A DNA stretch of 64,000 nt from Marinisporobacter balticus (GTDB taxonomy: Bacteria; Bacillota; Clostridia; Peptostreptococcales; Thermotaleaceae), in NCBI RefSeq assembly GCF_004345705.1, contig NZ_SLWV01000004.1, forward strand, positions 124,001 to 188,000, written 5' to 3'. Position numbers and translations under genes: made by a program. Below, in pieces: positions 53,717 through 62,515 of this stretch. Under the pieces are notes generated by a model that saw only the letters and a program-made list of their open reading frames with translations, was not told the DNA's origin and searched no databases. Numbering within the stretch: position 1 is the stretch's first letter; every line of letters begins with the position of its first letter.

Positions 53717-54892
53717 GTGAAAACAGTGGATTCAAAAGCGGTCTTTTTAATGCATATTGGCATTCTTTTATTAGGAGCAAACATAGGAGGGTTCATTAGT
53801 ACAAAACTAAAGCAGCCTGCTGTATTGGGACAAATTTTAGTAGGTATATTTCTTGGAATGGGTATATTGGAAAAGACAGAACTCATTCATTATCTATCTG
53901 AAATAGGTGTAGTATTACTTATGTTTATTGCAGGATTAGAAACAGATGTAAATGAATTAAGAGCATCTGGGAAATCTTCTGCAGCAATAGCTGTGGCTGG
54001 AGTAATAGTGCCAATAGTTATGGTGAGCGGAGCAGCTTATTTAATCAGTGGAAATTTTATTAGTAGTATTATTTTAGGACTTATTTCAGTTGCAACAAGT
54101 GTTAGCATATCTGTTCAAACCCTTAAAGAATTAGGCCATTTAAGAACAAGGCAAGGGGTGGGTATTTTAGGAGCGGCGATTATAGATGATATTATAGGGA
54201 TTGTCCTTTTGACAATTGTTGTAGGGATGGCACGGCCAGGGACTGGAGGAAATGTATTTATTGTTATTTTAAAAATATTTTTATTCTTTGTCATTACAAT
54301 GGTAGTAGGATATATCTTGGTACGAATATTGGTAAAAATTTCTGATAGAGTCAATGTAAGAAGAAGAATTGTACCCTATGCAATCATATCTTGTTTAATA
54401 TTAGCGTTTATATCTGAAGAACTTGGCGTTGCAGCTGTTACAGGAGCATATTTTGCGGGAGTTATTTTTTCTATGACCCCTTATAGGCACAAAGTTTCTC
54501 ATGATGTAGGGGTGATTGCGGATACGATATTTACGCCCATCTTTTTTGTTGGGATTGGGTTAGGTGTAGAGTTAAGTTCTATTGGCGATGGATTGGGATT
54601 TAGCATATTGTTATTGGGACTAGGCATTATTGGTAAAATTGCGGGATGTGGATTTGGAGCGAAAATAACAGGTTTTAGTGGAAAACATGCGCTACAAGTT
54701 GGTATAGGTATGGTACCACGGGCAGAAGTATCTATTATTATTGCAAATCTGGGCTTGAAAATGGCACTTATTGGACATAAGGAATTTGCGTCTGCTATTG
54801 TCCTTGTGATTGCGACAACGCTCATAACCCCTTTATTATTAAAATGGTCTTTTAAAGGAGAAAGGAAAAGTATTAAAGATACGATTGAATAG
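53717..54892 (+). CDS. Monovalent cation:proton antiporter (CPA2 family)
   Basis: An integral membrane protein of 391 residues with about 11-12 hydrophobic segments. GLETDVNELR and the ASSxS-like ATSVSISVQTLKELG region, followed by IIDDIIG (acidic ion site), place it in the Na+/H+ exchanger CPA2 group, near NapA/GerN-type antiporters. It ends without a TrkA domain. GTG 53717 or GTG 53726 could be the start; the ribosome site is weak. Transported ion is not certain. Confidence 0.85.
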   Translation: MKTVDSKAVFLMHIGILLLGANIGGFISTKLKQPAVLGQILVGIFLGMGILEKTELIHYLSEIGVVLLMFIAGLETDVNELRASGKSSAAIAVAGVIVPIVMVSGAAYLISGNFISSIILGLISVATSVSISVQTLKELGHLRTRQGVGILGAAIIDDIIGIVLLTIVVGMARPGTGGNVFIVILKIFLFFVITMVVGYILVRILVKISDRVNVRRRIVPYAIISCLILAFISEELGVAAVTGAYFAGVIFSMTPYRHKVSHDVGVIADTIFTPIFFVGIGLGVELSSIGDGLGFSILLLGLGIIGKIAGCGFGAKITGFSGKHALQVGIGMVPRAEVSIIIANLGLKMALIGHKEFASAIVLVIATTLITPLLLKWSFKGERKSIKDTIE

Positions 54893-54896
54893 ATAA

Positions 54897-54930
54897 CAAA
54901 AGCCTGTGAACAATTGTTCACAGGCTTTTG
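54897..54930. terminator. Bidirectional terminator, perfect 34-bp palindrome
   Basis: CAAAAGCCTGTGAACAA followed by its exact complement, ending in CTTTTG; typical A..T-flanked hairpin after the antiporter gene. Confidence 0.85.
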
Positions 54931-55028
54931 TATATATGTGAGAGAAAAAGAATATAGATAGATATGTGTAAGTCATTCACTTTTAAAGATAAAAGAATGA
55001 GAAATGAATGTGAGAATGGAGGGGGAAG

Positions 55029-55745
55029 ATGAAGAGCATATTTGTTATTAGCCTAATTGGATTAAGTATAGGTATAATAGGAACGGGTTTAGGAGGAATT
55101 ATAGCTTTTTTTATGAAAAACCCTAGCAATAGATGCTTAAGCTTCATTTTAGGTGCTACAAGCGGACTCATGCTATCGATTGTATGTTTTGATTTATTGC
55201 CTGAAGCATTTGAACTTGGGCAATTGTATGTAGCGATAAGCGGAATTATAATGGGTGTATTTACGATTATGATTTTAGAGACAGGGTTAGCAGAAAAGAA
55301 TGAGGATTTTACAAAGACAGGAATCTTATTAGGAATAGGCATTGCTCTTCATAATTTTCCAGAAGGATTAGCAATTGGAGCGGGGTTTATGGCAACGAAA
55401 GAGTTGGGTATAGGTATATCTATTGTTATTGGGTTACATAATATGCCTGAGGGGATCGCCATGGCCACACCGCTTAGGGTAGGAGGAATGGGTAGGTTAA
55501 AAGTTTTTTTGTATACAATCTTTGCAGGGATGCCTATAGGATTAGGCGCTTTTATTGGGGCATTTTTAGGAGAAATATCTAAAGGTTTTGTGGCGTTTTG
55601 TTTAGCCTATGCAGCTGGAACGATGCTTTATATAACGTGCGAAGAATTAATTCCAAACTCTCTTCGCTTTCAATTTAAAAGAGTATCAAGCTTTGGATTT
55701 GTATTCGGATTTATTGTGGGGATTATTCTATCACAAAAATTGTAA
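55029..55745 (+). CDS. ZIP-family divalent metal transporter
   Basis: A 238-residue membrane protein of about eight helices. The ZIP metal site is visible as HNFPEGLAIG in one helix and HNMPEGIAMA in the next. GAGGGGG lies upstream of the ATG. Zinc is the likely cargo; iron or manganese is possible. It stands alone between terminators. Confidence 0.9.
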   Translation: MKSIFVISLIGLSIGIIGTGLGGIIAFFMKNPSNRCLSFILGATSGLMLSIVCFDLLPEAFELGQLYVAISGIIMGVFTIMILETGLAEKNEDFTKTGILLGIGIALHNFPEGLAIGAGFMATKELGIGISIVIGLHNMPEGIAMATPLRVGGMGRLKVFLYTIFAGMPIGLGAFIGAFLGEISKGFVAFCLAYAAGTMLYITCEELIPNSLRFQFKRVSSFGFVFGFIVGIILSQKL

Positions 55746-55898
55746 AAAGTAGATCATAAATTTAGATAGAAAAAAAGAGCAATCATGTTTATATTTGGGT
55801 GAATTTAGAGAACTTGTTTAACCATATGGTTTTATGAACGTTGAAATTAGTGTATAATAATGAAAGATATTTGATTGAAATTCTACGAGGTGATAAAA

Positions 55899-56954
55899 AT
55901 GATAGACACAAAGATTTATGAAATAGATCCTAAGTCCATTGAAAAAGAGCGTCTAAAATTTGCTGCAAAAACTTTAAGGGAAGGTGGAACCGTTGCTTTC
56001 CCTACCGAAACAGTTTATGGACTAGGCGGAAATGCCCTTGATGAAAAGGCTGTAAAAAAAATATTTAAGGCGAAGGGAAGACCTTCTGATAATCCGCTGA
56101 TTGTACATATTGCAAAAGTAGAAGATTTGGATGATTTGGTAAAAGTAATACCAGAGAACGCAAAAATCCTTATGGAAAAATTTTGGCCAGGACCTTTAAC
56201 CATTATATTTGAAAGAGGGGATAAAATACCAGATGTGATCACGGGTGGACTAGACACAGTGGCGATTAGAATGCCCTCTCATCCAATAGCGAATCTTTTA
56301 ATTGAAATGGCGGGGCTACCTATCGCAGCGCCTAGTGCAAATCTATCTGGAAAGCCTAGTCCTACGAAGGCTGAACATGTAATAAATGATTTAGAAGGAA
56401 AAGTAAATGTGATTATAAGCGGAGGAAGTTGTGAGGTGGGACTTGAATCTACAGTAGTAGATGTGACAGGAAAACCTATGATTCTAAGACCTGGGGGTGT
56501 AACAAAGGAAGAATTAGAAGCGGTACTAGGAAATATTGAAGTAGACCTTGCCATAGAAGAAGGAAATGTAAATCTTATACCCAAATCTCCAGGAATGAAG
56601 TATACCCATTATTCTCCTCAAGGAGAAGTAATCATTGTGTCAGGAGCAGTAGAAAAAATAGTTGAGAAAATCCATAGCCTCAAACAAGAAAATGAAAAAA
56701 GAGGACTTAACGTTGGGATTATGTGTACGGATGAAACGAAAACTTTATATAAAGAAGGCGTAGTCTTATCAATGGGAAGTCGAGAAAATGTAGCATCTAT
56801 TGCAAATCATCTTTTTGATGTTCTTCGTATGTTTGATGAAGAAGGCGTAGACATTATATTTGCAGAAAGCATAGAGAAAAAATCTTTAGGACATGCAGTC
56901 ATGAACAGAATGATCAAAGCAGCAGGATATCATATCATAAAGACTGGAAGGTGA
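55899..56954 (+). CDS. Threonylcarbamoyl-AMP synthase (Sua5/YwlC type)
   Basis: Makes threonylcarbamoyl-AMP from threonine, bicarbonate and ATP for the t6A modification of tRNA. 351 residues from ATG 55899 (GAGGTG upstream). The YrdC domain (~20-210) has FPTETVYGLG and KGRPSDNPL; the C-terminal Sua5 domain (~225-350) marks the long YwlC form. The next gene starts 5 bp later, so the two are cotranslated. Confidence 0.93.
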   Translation: MIDTKIYEIDPKSIEKERLKFAAKTLREGGTVAFPTETVYGLGGNALDEKAVKKIFKAKGRPSDNPLIVHIAKVEDLDDLVKVIPENAKILMEKFWPGPLTIIFERGDKIPDVITGGLDTVAIRMPSHPIANLLIEMAGLPIAAPSANLSGKPSPTKAEHVINDLEGKVNVIISGGSCEVGLESTVVDVTGKPMILRPGGVTKEELEAVLGNIEVDLAIEEGNVNLIPKSPGMKYTHYSPQGEVIIVSGAVEKIVEKIHSLKQENEKRGLNVGIMCTDETKTLYKEGVVLSMGSRENVASIANHLFDVLRMFDEEGVDIIFAESIEKKSLGHAVMNRMIKAAGYHIIKTGR

Positions 56955-56959
56955 GAAGC

Positions 56960-57415
56960 ATGATGCGTATATTGTTTGTATGTACAGGAAATACTTGTAG
57001 AAGCAGTATGGCAGAAGGGATCTTTAGAAAAATGCTTGAAGAAGCTGGAGAAAAGACAAAGGGGGTACAAGTGTTTTCTGCTGGAACATCTGCCATACAG
57101 GGACAAAGTGCTGCTAAAAATGCAATACAGGTAATGGATGAAAAAAGCATTGATATAAAAAAACATACGGCAAAAGTTGTAACAAAAGAATTGATTGATC
57201 AAGTAGATTTGATTTTAACCATGACAAATAACCATAAAAGACAATTGTTACAAATTGTACCTGAAGCGAAAGAAAAAATAGATACTTTAAAAGAATATAT
57301 AGGTTTATTTGGGGATATAATAGATCCTTTTGGACAATCGGTAGATGTATATCGCGCATGTGCAAAAGAGATGGAAGAAAACTTGAAAATATTGGTGGAA
57401 AAAGTTATAGAATAA
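56960..57415 (+). CDS. ywlE: Low-molecular-weight phosphatase, YwlE-like protein arginine phosphatase
   Basis: 151 residues with active-site loop CTGNTCRSS near the N-terminus and the acidic DPFG loop near 120. The threonine in the loop (CTGNTCR) is the residue that favours phosphoarginine in Bacillus YwlE, and the LKEY..GD..DPFG..D.Y pattern also follows YwlE. ATG 56960 has GGAAGG 7 nt upstream. In Bacillus it reverses McsB arginine phosphorylation. Tyrosine phosphatase activity is the alternative. It lies between ywlC and rpiB as in Bacillus. Confidence 0.85.
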   Translation: MMRILFVCTGNTCRSSMAEGIFRKMLEEAGEKTKGVQVFSAGTSAIQGQSAAKNAIQVMDEKSIDIKKHTAKVVTKELIDQVDLILTMTNNHKRQLLQIVPEAKEKIDTLKEYIGLFGDIIDPFGQSVDVYRACAKEMEENLKILVEKVIE

Positions 57416-57444
57416 AATTAAAGTAAACAATTCTTATAAAATAC

Positions 57445-57473
57445 TTGACAATATATTTGTTGTAGCATACAAT
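57445..57473 (+). promoter_or_regulatory. Sigma-A promoter of rpiB
   Basis: TTGACA-N17-TACAAT, 34 bp before ATG 57508; close to consensus. Confidence 0.85.
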
Positions 57474-57507
57474 CAGAACGATTAAAAAAGAATGAGGAGG
57501 ATTTTAT

Positions 57508-57957
57508 ATGAAAATTGCCTTAGGTAGTGACCATGGTGGATATAAATTAAAAGAAGTCATAAAGAAGTATCTAGAGGAAAAACAAATCGCATATGAAGAT
57601 TTTGGAACTCATTCTACTGAATCTGTAGACTATCCTGAGTTTGGTATGAAGGTAGCAGAAGCGGTAACAGCTGGAAATTATGAAAAAGGGATTATTTGTT
57701 GCGGAACAGGAATCGGCATATCCATATCAGCTAATAAAGTACCTGGCGTTAGATGTGCTGTTGTTTCAGATACTTTTTCAGCACAAATGTCTAGAGAGCA
57801 TAACAATGCGAACATATTGTCTTTAGGAGAGCGCGTAGTCGGACAAGGTCTTGCGCTAAAAATAGTAGAAGTTTGGCTCAGTACAGAATTTGCTGGAGGA
57901 AGACACGAAAAAAGAGTAAATAAAATTTTAGATATTGAGAAGAAATATAGAAAGTAA
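57508..57957 (+). CDS. rpiB: Ribose-5-phosphate isomerase B
   Basis: Interconverts ribose 5-phosphate and ribulose 5-phosphate. 149 residues, with the family start KIALGSDHGGYKLKE and the catalytic-loop phrase GIICCGTGIGISISANK. AGGAGG lies upstream of the ATG. It has its own strong promoter, and upp follows 78 bp later. Confidence 0.95.
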   Translation: MKIALGSDHGGYKLKEVIKKYLEEKQIAYEDFGTHSTESVDYPEFGMKVAEAVTAGNYEKGIICCGTGIGISISANKVPGVRCAVVSDTFSAQMSREHNNANILSLGERVVGQGLALKIVEVWLSTEFAGGRHEKRVNKILDIEKKYRK

Positions 57958-58035
57958 GATAAAAAAGATTTTTATAAATATAAAAATGTTTTATAGTGTA
58001 CGATGAACTTTAACGAATGAGAGGAGATGTTTAAA

Positions 58036-58665
58036 ATGGAAAAGGTATTTGTTATGGACCACCCGTTGATCCAACATAAGCTTACGTTAATAAGAAATAA
58101 AAATACGGGTTCAAAAGAATTTAGAGAAGTTGTAAAAGAGATTTCTATGCTAATGGGTTATGAGGTAACAAGAAATCTTTCTTTAGAAGAAGTAGAAATT
58201 GAAACACCTGTATGTAAGACAAAAGCAAAAGTATTATCTGGAAGAAAATTAGGAATTATTCCTATTTTAAGAGCAGGCCTTGGTATGGTAGATGGAATGT
58301 TAAACCTTATCCCTGCTGCAAAGGTAGGACATGTAGGACTTTATAGAGATCCAGAAACATTAGAACCTGTGGAATATTATTGCAAGCTTCCAGCGGATGT
58401 AGAAGAAAGAGATTTGATCGTAGTAGATCCAATGCTTGCTACGGGAGGATCAGCAAATGCAGCCATTCAATTTATCAAAGATAGAGGTGCTACAAGTATT
58501 AAATTAATGTGCTTAATCGCTGCACCTGAAGGGGTAAAAGCTGTTTGTGAAGCACACCCAGATGTAGAAATCTATGTAGCTGCTATAGATGAAAGATTAA
58601 ATGAGCATGCCTATATTATCCCAGGACTAGGGGATGCAGGAGACAGATTATTTGGAACAAAATAA
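58036..58665 (+). CDS. upp: Uracil phosphoribosyltransferase
   Basis: Salvages uracil with PRPP to give UMP. 209 residues from ATG 58036; ATG 58027 would touch the GAGGAG site. The PRPP-binding motif is VVDPMLATGGSA (~130-141), and the C-terminal uracil-binding part YIIPGLGDAGDR is intact. Likely transcribed with rpiB. A terminator follows. Confidence 0.97.
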   Translation: MEKVFVMDHPLIQHKLTLIRNKNTGSKEFREVVKEISMLMGYEVTRNLSLEEVEIETPVCKTKAKVLSGRKLGIIPILRAGLGMVDGMLNLIPAAKVGHVGLYRDPETLEPVEYYCKLPADVEERDLIVVDPMLATGGSANAAIQFIKDRGATSIKLMCLIAAPEGVKAVCEAHPDVEIYVAAIDERLNEHAYIIPGLGDAGDRLFGTK

Positions 58666-58674
58666 TAATATTTT

Positions 58675-58719
58675 AAAGAATAGAGAGTAGAGAAATCGAA
58701 ATCTATTCTTTTTTTTTTT
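58675..58719 (+). terminator. Terminator of upp
   Basis: AAAGAATAGA / TCTATTCTTT arms with a 17-nt loop, then a run of T. Confidence 0.75.
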
Positions 58720-58778
58720 AGATTATGTTATGATATATAGAAGAACGATGAACACTATGTAATAGCTTTTAAGAAATT

Positions 58779-58860
58779 TGAGCAACAGAAATTTCAAAGG
58801 ATTTCTTTAAAATTTCGTTGTCGAAATGAGTAGCTGCAATAGCGGCATGCGAATTTTTTA
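58779..58860 (+). ncRNA. Repeated leader-like element, copy B (before the dCMP deaminase gene)
   Basis: Same conserved blocks as 8059-8119. The first block here forms a longer hairpin (CAACAGAAATTT with AAATTTCGTTG, 58782-58820). The second shows GCTGC-AATA-GCGGC (58832-58845), then GCATGCGAAT and TTTTAT, and GGAGG of the next gene starts at 58861. Leader RNA or dispersed repeat; family unknown to me. Confidence 0.5.
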
Positions 58861-58877
58861 TGGAGGAATAAAATAGG

Positions 58878-59366
58878 ATGGAAAGACGAGATAAAATTAA
58901 TTACTATCTAGATATTGCAGAAACTGTACTCAAAAGAGGAACCTGTCTTAGAAGAAACTATGGGGCTATTATCGTAAAACATGATGAGATTATTTCAACA
59001 GGGTATTCAGGAGCGCCTAGAGGGAGAAAAAATTGTATTGATTTAGGCTATTGTATGAGAGAACAACTAAATATTCCAAGAGGACAAATGTATGAAAAGT
59101 GCAGATCGGTTCATGCAGAGATGAATGCTTGTCTATCTGCATCAAGAAAAGATATGCTAGGTGCTACATTGTATTTAGTTGGAAGAGATATGAAAACAAA
59201 AGCACGCATTGAAGATGCAAATTCTTGTGCTATGTGTAAAAGAATTATTATAAATGCGGGAATTGAGAGGGTAATTATTAGGGATAGTGCGGATGCATAT
59301 AGAATTATCCATGTAGAAGAATGGATTCAAAGCGATGATTCATTAACTGAAAAGGTAGGATATTAA
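58878..59366 (+). CDS. dCMP deaminase (ComEB-like)
   Basis: A zinc-dependent deaminase of 162 residues, most likely converting dCMP to dUMP for thymidylate synthesis. The zinc motifs are HAEMNA (near 77) and SCAMC (near 118-122). GGAGG lies upstream, directly after the repeated leader element. In Bacillus the homologous comEB lies in a competence operon, but here it sits between upp and the tagO-like gene, as in many Clostridia. Confidence 0.9.
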   Translation: MERRDKINYYLDIAETVLKRGTCLRRNYGAIIVKHDEIISTGYSGAPRGRKNCIDLGYCMREQLNIPRGQMYEKCRSVHAEMNACLSASRKDMLGATLYLVGRDMKTKARIEDANSCAMCKRIIINAGIERVIIRDSADAYRIIHVEEWIQSDDSLTEKVGY

Positions 59367-59472
59367 AGATTTTGAGATAAGATAATCAAAATATCTTGTT
59401 TTGTCATTGAGTTTTTATGTCTTTTGATGTAAAATGATTATGAATATGTGTATAAAATAAGGAGTGTTTTAT

Positions 59473-60555
59473 GTGAATAAATACTTGTTTGTTTTTTTCA
59501 TAGGCGTAATCTTATCCTTTGTAATGACGCCACTAGCGAAAAAATTAGCACATCAAGTTGGTGCGATAGATGTGCCAAAGGATGAGAGACGTGTACATAA
59601 AAAGCCTATCCCAAGAATGGGTGGATTGGCGATTTATTTAGGCGTTGTTGGGAGCATTTTGTTGGGATTTAAAATATTTGGAATCGCTTCTGTTGTAGAA
59701 AAATCTATTTCAGAACAACAAGTGATTGTACATCAAATAAAGGGCATGTTATTAGGGGGAACCCTGATTGTTTTAATGGGAATTGTGGATGATATTAAAC
59801 CATTACCTGCAAAAGTGAAGTTATTTGTTCAAATAATTAGTGCTTTAGTTTTGGTTGTATTTGGTATGACAATAAAAAGCATCAATATTCCTTTTATGGA
59901 AGCAGCCATTGAGTTAAAGCTACTTAGCATACCGATTACAATATTTTGGATTGTAGGGATTACAAATACATTAAATCTTATTGATGGATTAGACGGATTA
60001 GCGGCAGGTGTTGCAACCATTGCAGCCTTTTCTCTTTCTTATGTAGCGTTCGTAAATGGAAGAGAGATAACAGCTATCATGACTTTAGCGATTGCTGGAG
60101 CTTGTATAGGGTTTTTACCTTATAACTTTAATCCCGCAAAAATTTTCATGGGAGATACAGGTTCTTTATTTTTAGGATATATGCTTGCGGCAATTTCTAT
60201 CCATGGTCTGGTTAAAGGGGCTACGGCTATTGCTACAGTAGTGCCTGTGCTTGCCTTAGGACTTCCTATATTTGATACAACCTTTGCTATTTTAAGAAGA
60301 TTATTAAATGGAAGACCTATAATGGAGGCAGACAAGGGGCACCTTCATCATAAACTTCTTTCAACAGGAATGGGGCAGAAAAGAACGGTATTGATCCTTT
60401 ATGCGATAAGTAGTACATTTGGGATAAGTGCAGCCCTTATGAGCAAAAGCAAAACATGGGATTCACTATTTGTTATTATTGCAGCTAGTGCGCTTATGTA
60501 TATTAGTATGGGGATGCAAAGTGTTCGAAAACAAAAAAGCGGGAATAAAGAATAA
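59473..60555 (+). CDS. tagO: Undecaprenyl-phosphate GlcNAc-1-phosphate transferase (TagO/WecA)
   Basis: An integral membrane enzyme that starts teichoic acid or secondary wall polymer synthesis by making undecaprenyl-PP-GlcNAc. 360 residues from GTG 59473 (GGAG 8 nt upstream; GTG 59464 overlaps it). About ten helices. Conserved sites: DDIKPLPAK, NTLNLIDGLDGLAAG, GDTGSLFLG and HLHHKL. wecB follows, which supplies ManNAc for the same polymer, the probable ligand for the SLH proteins in this window. Confidence 0.93.
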   Translation: MNKYLFVFFIGVILSFVMTPLAKKLAHQVGAIDVPKDERRVHKKPIPRMGGLAIYLGVVGSILLGFKIFGIASVVEKSISEQQVIVHQIKGMLLGGTLIVLMGIVDDIKPLPAKVKLFVQIISALVLVVFGMTIKSINIPFMEAAIELKLLSIPITIFWIVGITNTLNLIDGLDGLAAGVATIAAFSLSYVAFVNGREITAIMTLAIAGACIGFLPYNFNPAKIFMGDTGSLFLGYMLAAISIHGLVKGATAIATVVPVLALGLPIFDTTFAILRRLLNGRPIMEADKGHLHHKLLSTGMGQKRTVLILYAISSTFGISAALMSKSKTWDSLFVIIAASALMYISMGMQSVRKQKSGNKE

Positions 60556-60584
60556 AGCCAGAAAAGTTATTTCTGGCTTTTATC
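60553..60584 (+). terminator. Terminator of the tagO-like gene
   Basis: AAAGCCAGAAA / TTTCTGGCTTT arms then TTTAT; wecB starts only ~55 bp later. Confidence 0.8.
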
Positions 60585-60639
60585 ATATGCGTTTAAGCAT
60601 TTTTAAATGAAAGAACTTTTACAGAAAAGGGGAAATAAA

Positions 60640-61767
60640 ATGGGGAAAATAAAAGTGATGTCCATATTTGGAACAAGACCAGAGGCTATAAAAATGGCTC
60701 CTGTAGTAAAAGCACTAGAAAAAGATCAAAGCATTGAATCAATCGTTTGTGTAACAGCACAACATAGGGAAATGCTAGATCAAGTATTAAAGCTATTTGA
60801 TATAAAGCCGCATTATGATCTAAATATTATGAAAGCAGGACAGACATTAAGTGAAATTACATCACGTGCGCTAATGGGACTTGAGCAGGTTATGAAGGAA
60901 GTAGAGCCGCATATGGTATTGGTACACGGAGATACAACCACTACCTTTGTAGGATCATTGGCTGCATTTTATCAACAGGTGAAAGTGGGCCATGTAGAAG
61001 CAGGGCTTAGGAGTCATAATATATACTCCCCCTATCCGGAAGAAATGAATCGAACCTTGACAGGGAAACTTAGTCATCTTCATTTTTGCCCTACAAAAGG
61101 AAATCGAGAAAATCTTTTAAATGAAGGAATCAATGATGAAAAGATTGCTATAACAGGGAATACAGTGATTGATGCACTTTTACAAGTGGTGAAAAAAGAT
61201 TATAAATTTTCTAATGAGCAATTGAATCATATTGATTATGAAAACAAAAAAGTGATTTTGCTAACAGCCCATAGACGTGAAAATTTAGGTGCACCTATGG
61301 AAAATATTTTCTATGCCATGAAGGATATTATTCAAAATAATAAAGATGTTGAGATCGTTTTTCCTGTACATCTAAATCCAAAGGTCAGAAATTTAGCTTA
61401 TGAAATACTCGGAAATATAGAGAGGATTCATTTGATTGAACCGCTAGATTATGAACCTTTTGCAAACTTGATGGCAAAAGCATACTTGATTTTAACAGAT
61501 TCAGGAGGGATTCAAGAAGAAGCCCCATCCCTTGGAAAACCTGTACTTGTTTTGAGAACTGAAACAGAAAGACCGGAAGCTGTAAAGGCAGGTACGGTAA
61601 AAATGGCAGGGGTTGAGAAAGATGAAATATTTTCACTGACCCATACATTAATAAATGATGAAAAAGCATATAAAAGAATGGCAAATGCAATCAATCCTTA
61701 TGGAGATGGCAAGACATCAGAGCGGATTGTAGAGAATATAAAAAGCTTTTTTGTTACAAAAAAATAA
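60640..61767 (+). CDS. wecB: UDP-N-acetylglucosamine 2-epimerase (non-hydrolysing)
   Basis: Interconverts UDP-GlcNAc and UDP-ManNAc for wall polymer synthesis. 375 residues from ATG 60640 (AAAAGGGG upstream). Family signatures GTRPEAIKMAPV, VHGDTTTTF, HVEAGLRS, HRRENLG and SGGIQEEAP are all present. In Bacillus the counterpart is mnaA, near tagO genes. Works with the preceding tagO-like gene. Confidence 0.95.
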   Translation: MGKIKVMSIFGTRPEAIKMAPVVKALEKDQSIESIVCVTAQHREMLDQVLKLFDIKPHYDLNIMKAGQTLSEITSRALMGLEQVMKEVEPHMVLVHGDTTTTFVGSLAAFYQQVKVGHVEAGLRSHNIYSPYPEEMNRTLTGKLSHLHFCPTKGNRENLLNEGINDEKIAITGNTVIDALLQVVKKDYKFSNEQLNHIDYENKKVILLTAHRRENLGAPMENIFYAMKDIIQNNKDVEIVFPVHLNPKVRNLAYEILGNIERIHLIEPLDYEPFANLMAKAYLILTDSGGIQEEAPSLGKPVLVLRTETERPEAVKAGTVKMAGVEKDEIFSLTHTLINDEKAYKRMANAINPYGDGKTSERIVENIKSFFVTKK

Positions 61768-61864
61768 TCAATCATTACAGGAAATTTATAATAAAATAGG
61801 AAAATACATATATATATGATAAAATGGTATGGGCTAGGTATGTGTATTAATGGAGGTGTTTGTT

Positions 61865-62512
61865 TTGAATAAGATCGTAACGTTAGAAATGGCTATGGAA
61901 CATATCAAAGATGGCATGACAGTCATGATCGGCGGATTTATGGCTTGTGGAACGCCAGAAAAATTTATGGATGCATTGGTTGAAAAGGGTGTAAAAGACT
62001 TGACGGTTATTGCAAACGATGCTGGATTTCCAGATAGGGGCATTGGTAAGTTAGTTGTGAATAAGCAAGTAAAAAGGTTAGTTACTTCTCATGTAGGATT
62101 AAATCCTGAAGTTGGAAAACAAATGAATACAGGAGAAATAGACTGCGAATTAATACCTCAAGGAACGCTTGCAGAAAGAATCAGAGCAGGTGGAAATGGT
62201 CTTGGAGGAATTTTGACACCAACAGGCGTAGGCACAATTGTAGAAGAAGGGAAACAAAAAATTGAATTAGATGGAAAAGTTTATCTTCTAGAAAAACCAT
62301 TAAGAGCAGATATTGCTTTGGTAGGCGCTACAATTTCTGATAAAAAAGGAAATTTATATTATAACAAAGCAACCAGAAACTTTAATCCATTGATTGCTAC
62401 TGCTGCTGATTTGGTGATTATAGGAGCAGAAAAAATTGTTGAGGTTGGAGAAATTGATGGCAATGATGTAATGACTCCAGCACTTTTTGTGGATTACATT
62501 GTGGAGGTGTAG
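61865..62512 (+). CDS. atoD: Acetoacetate CoA-transferase, alpha subunit
   Basis: Moves CoA between acyl-CoA (butyryl- or acetyl-CoA) and acetoacetate, using the acetoacetate made by Kce. 215 residues from TTG 61865, as GGAGGTG (61852-61858) would overlap ATG 61850. The glycine-rich coenzyme phrase MIGGFMACGTPEK and the AGGNGLGGILTPTGVGT region are typical for the alpha subunit. atoA follows 3 bp later. Confidence 0.92.
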   Translation: MNKIVTLEMAMEHIKDGMTVMIGGFMACGTPEKFMDALVEKGVKDLTVIANDAGFPDRGIGKLVVNKQVKRLVTSHVGLNPEVGKQMNTGEIDCELIPQGTLAERIRAGGNGLGGILTPTGVGTIVEEGKQKIELDGKVYLLEKPLRADIALVGATISDKKGNLYYNKATRNFNPLIATAADLVIIGAEKIVEVGEIDGNDVMTPALFVDYIVEV

Positions 62513-62515
62513 AAG

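Noticed and set aside
54897..54930. 34-bp perfect palindrome as an operator
   Set aside because: It directly follows a stop codon, has A- and T-flanks, and is better explained as a bidirectional terminator.
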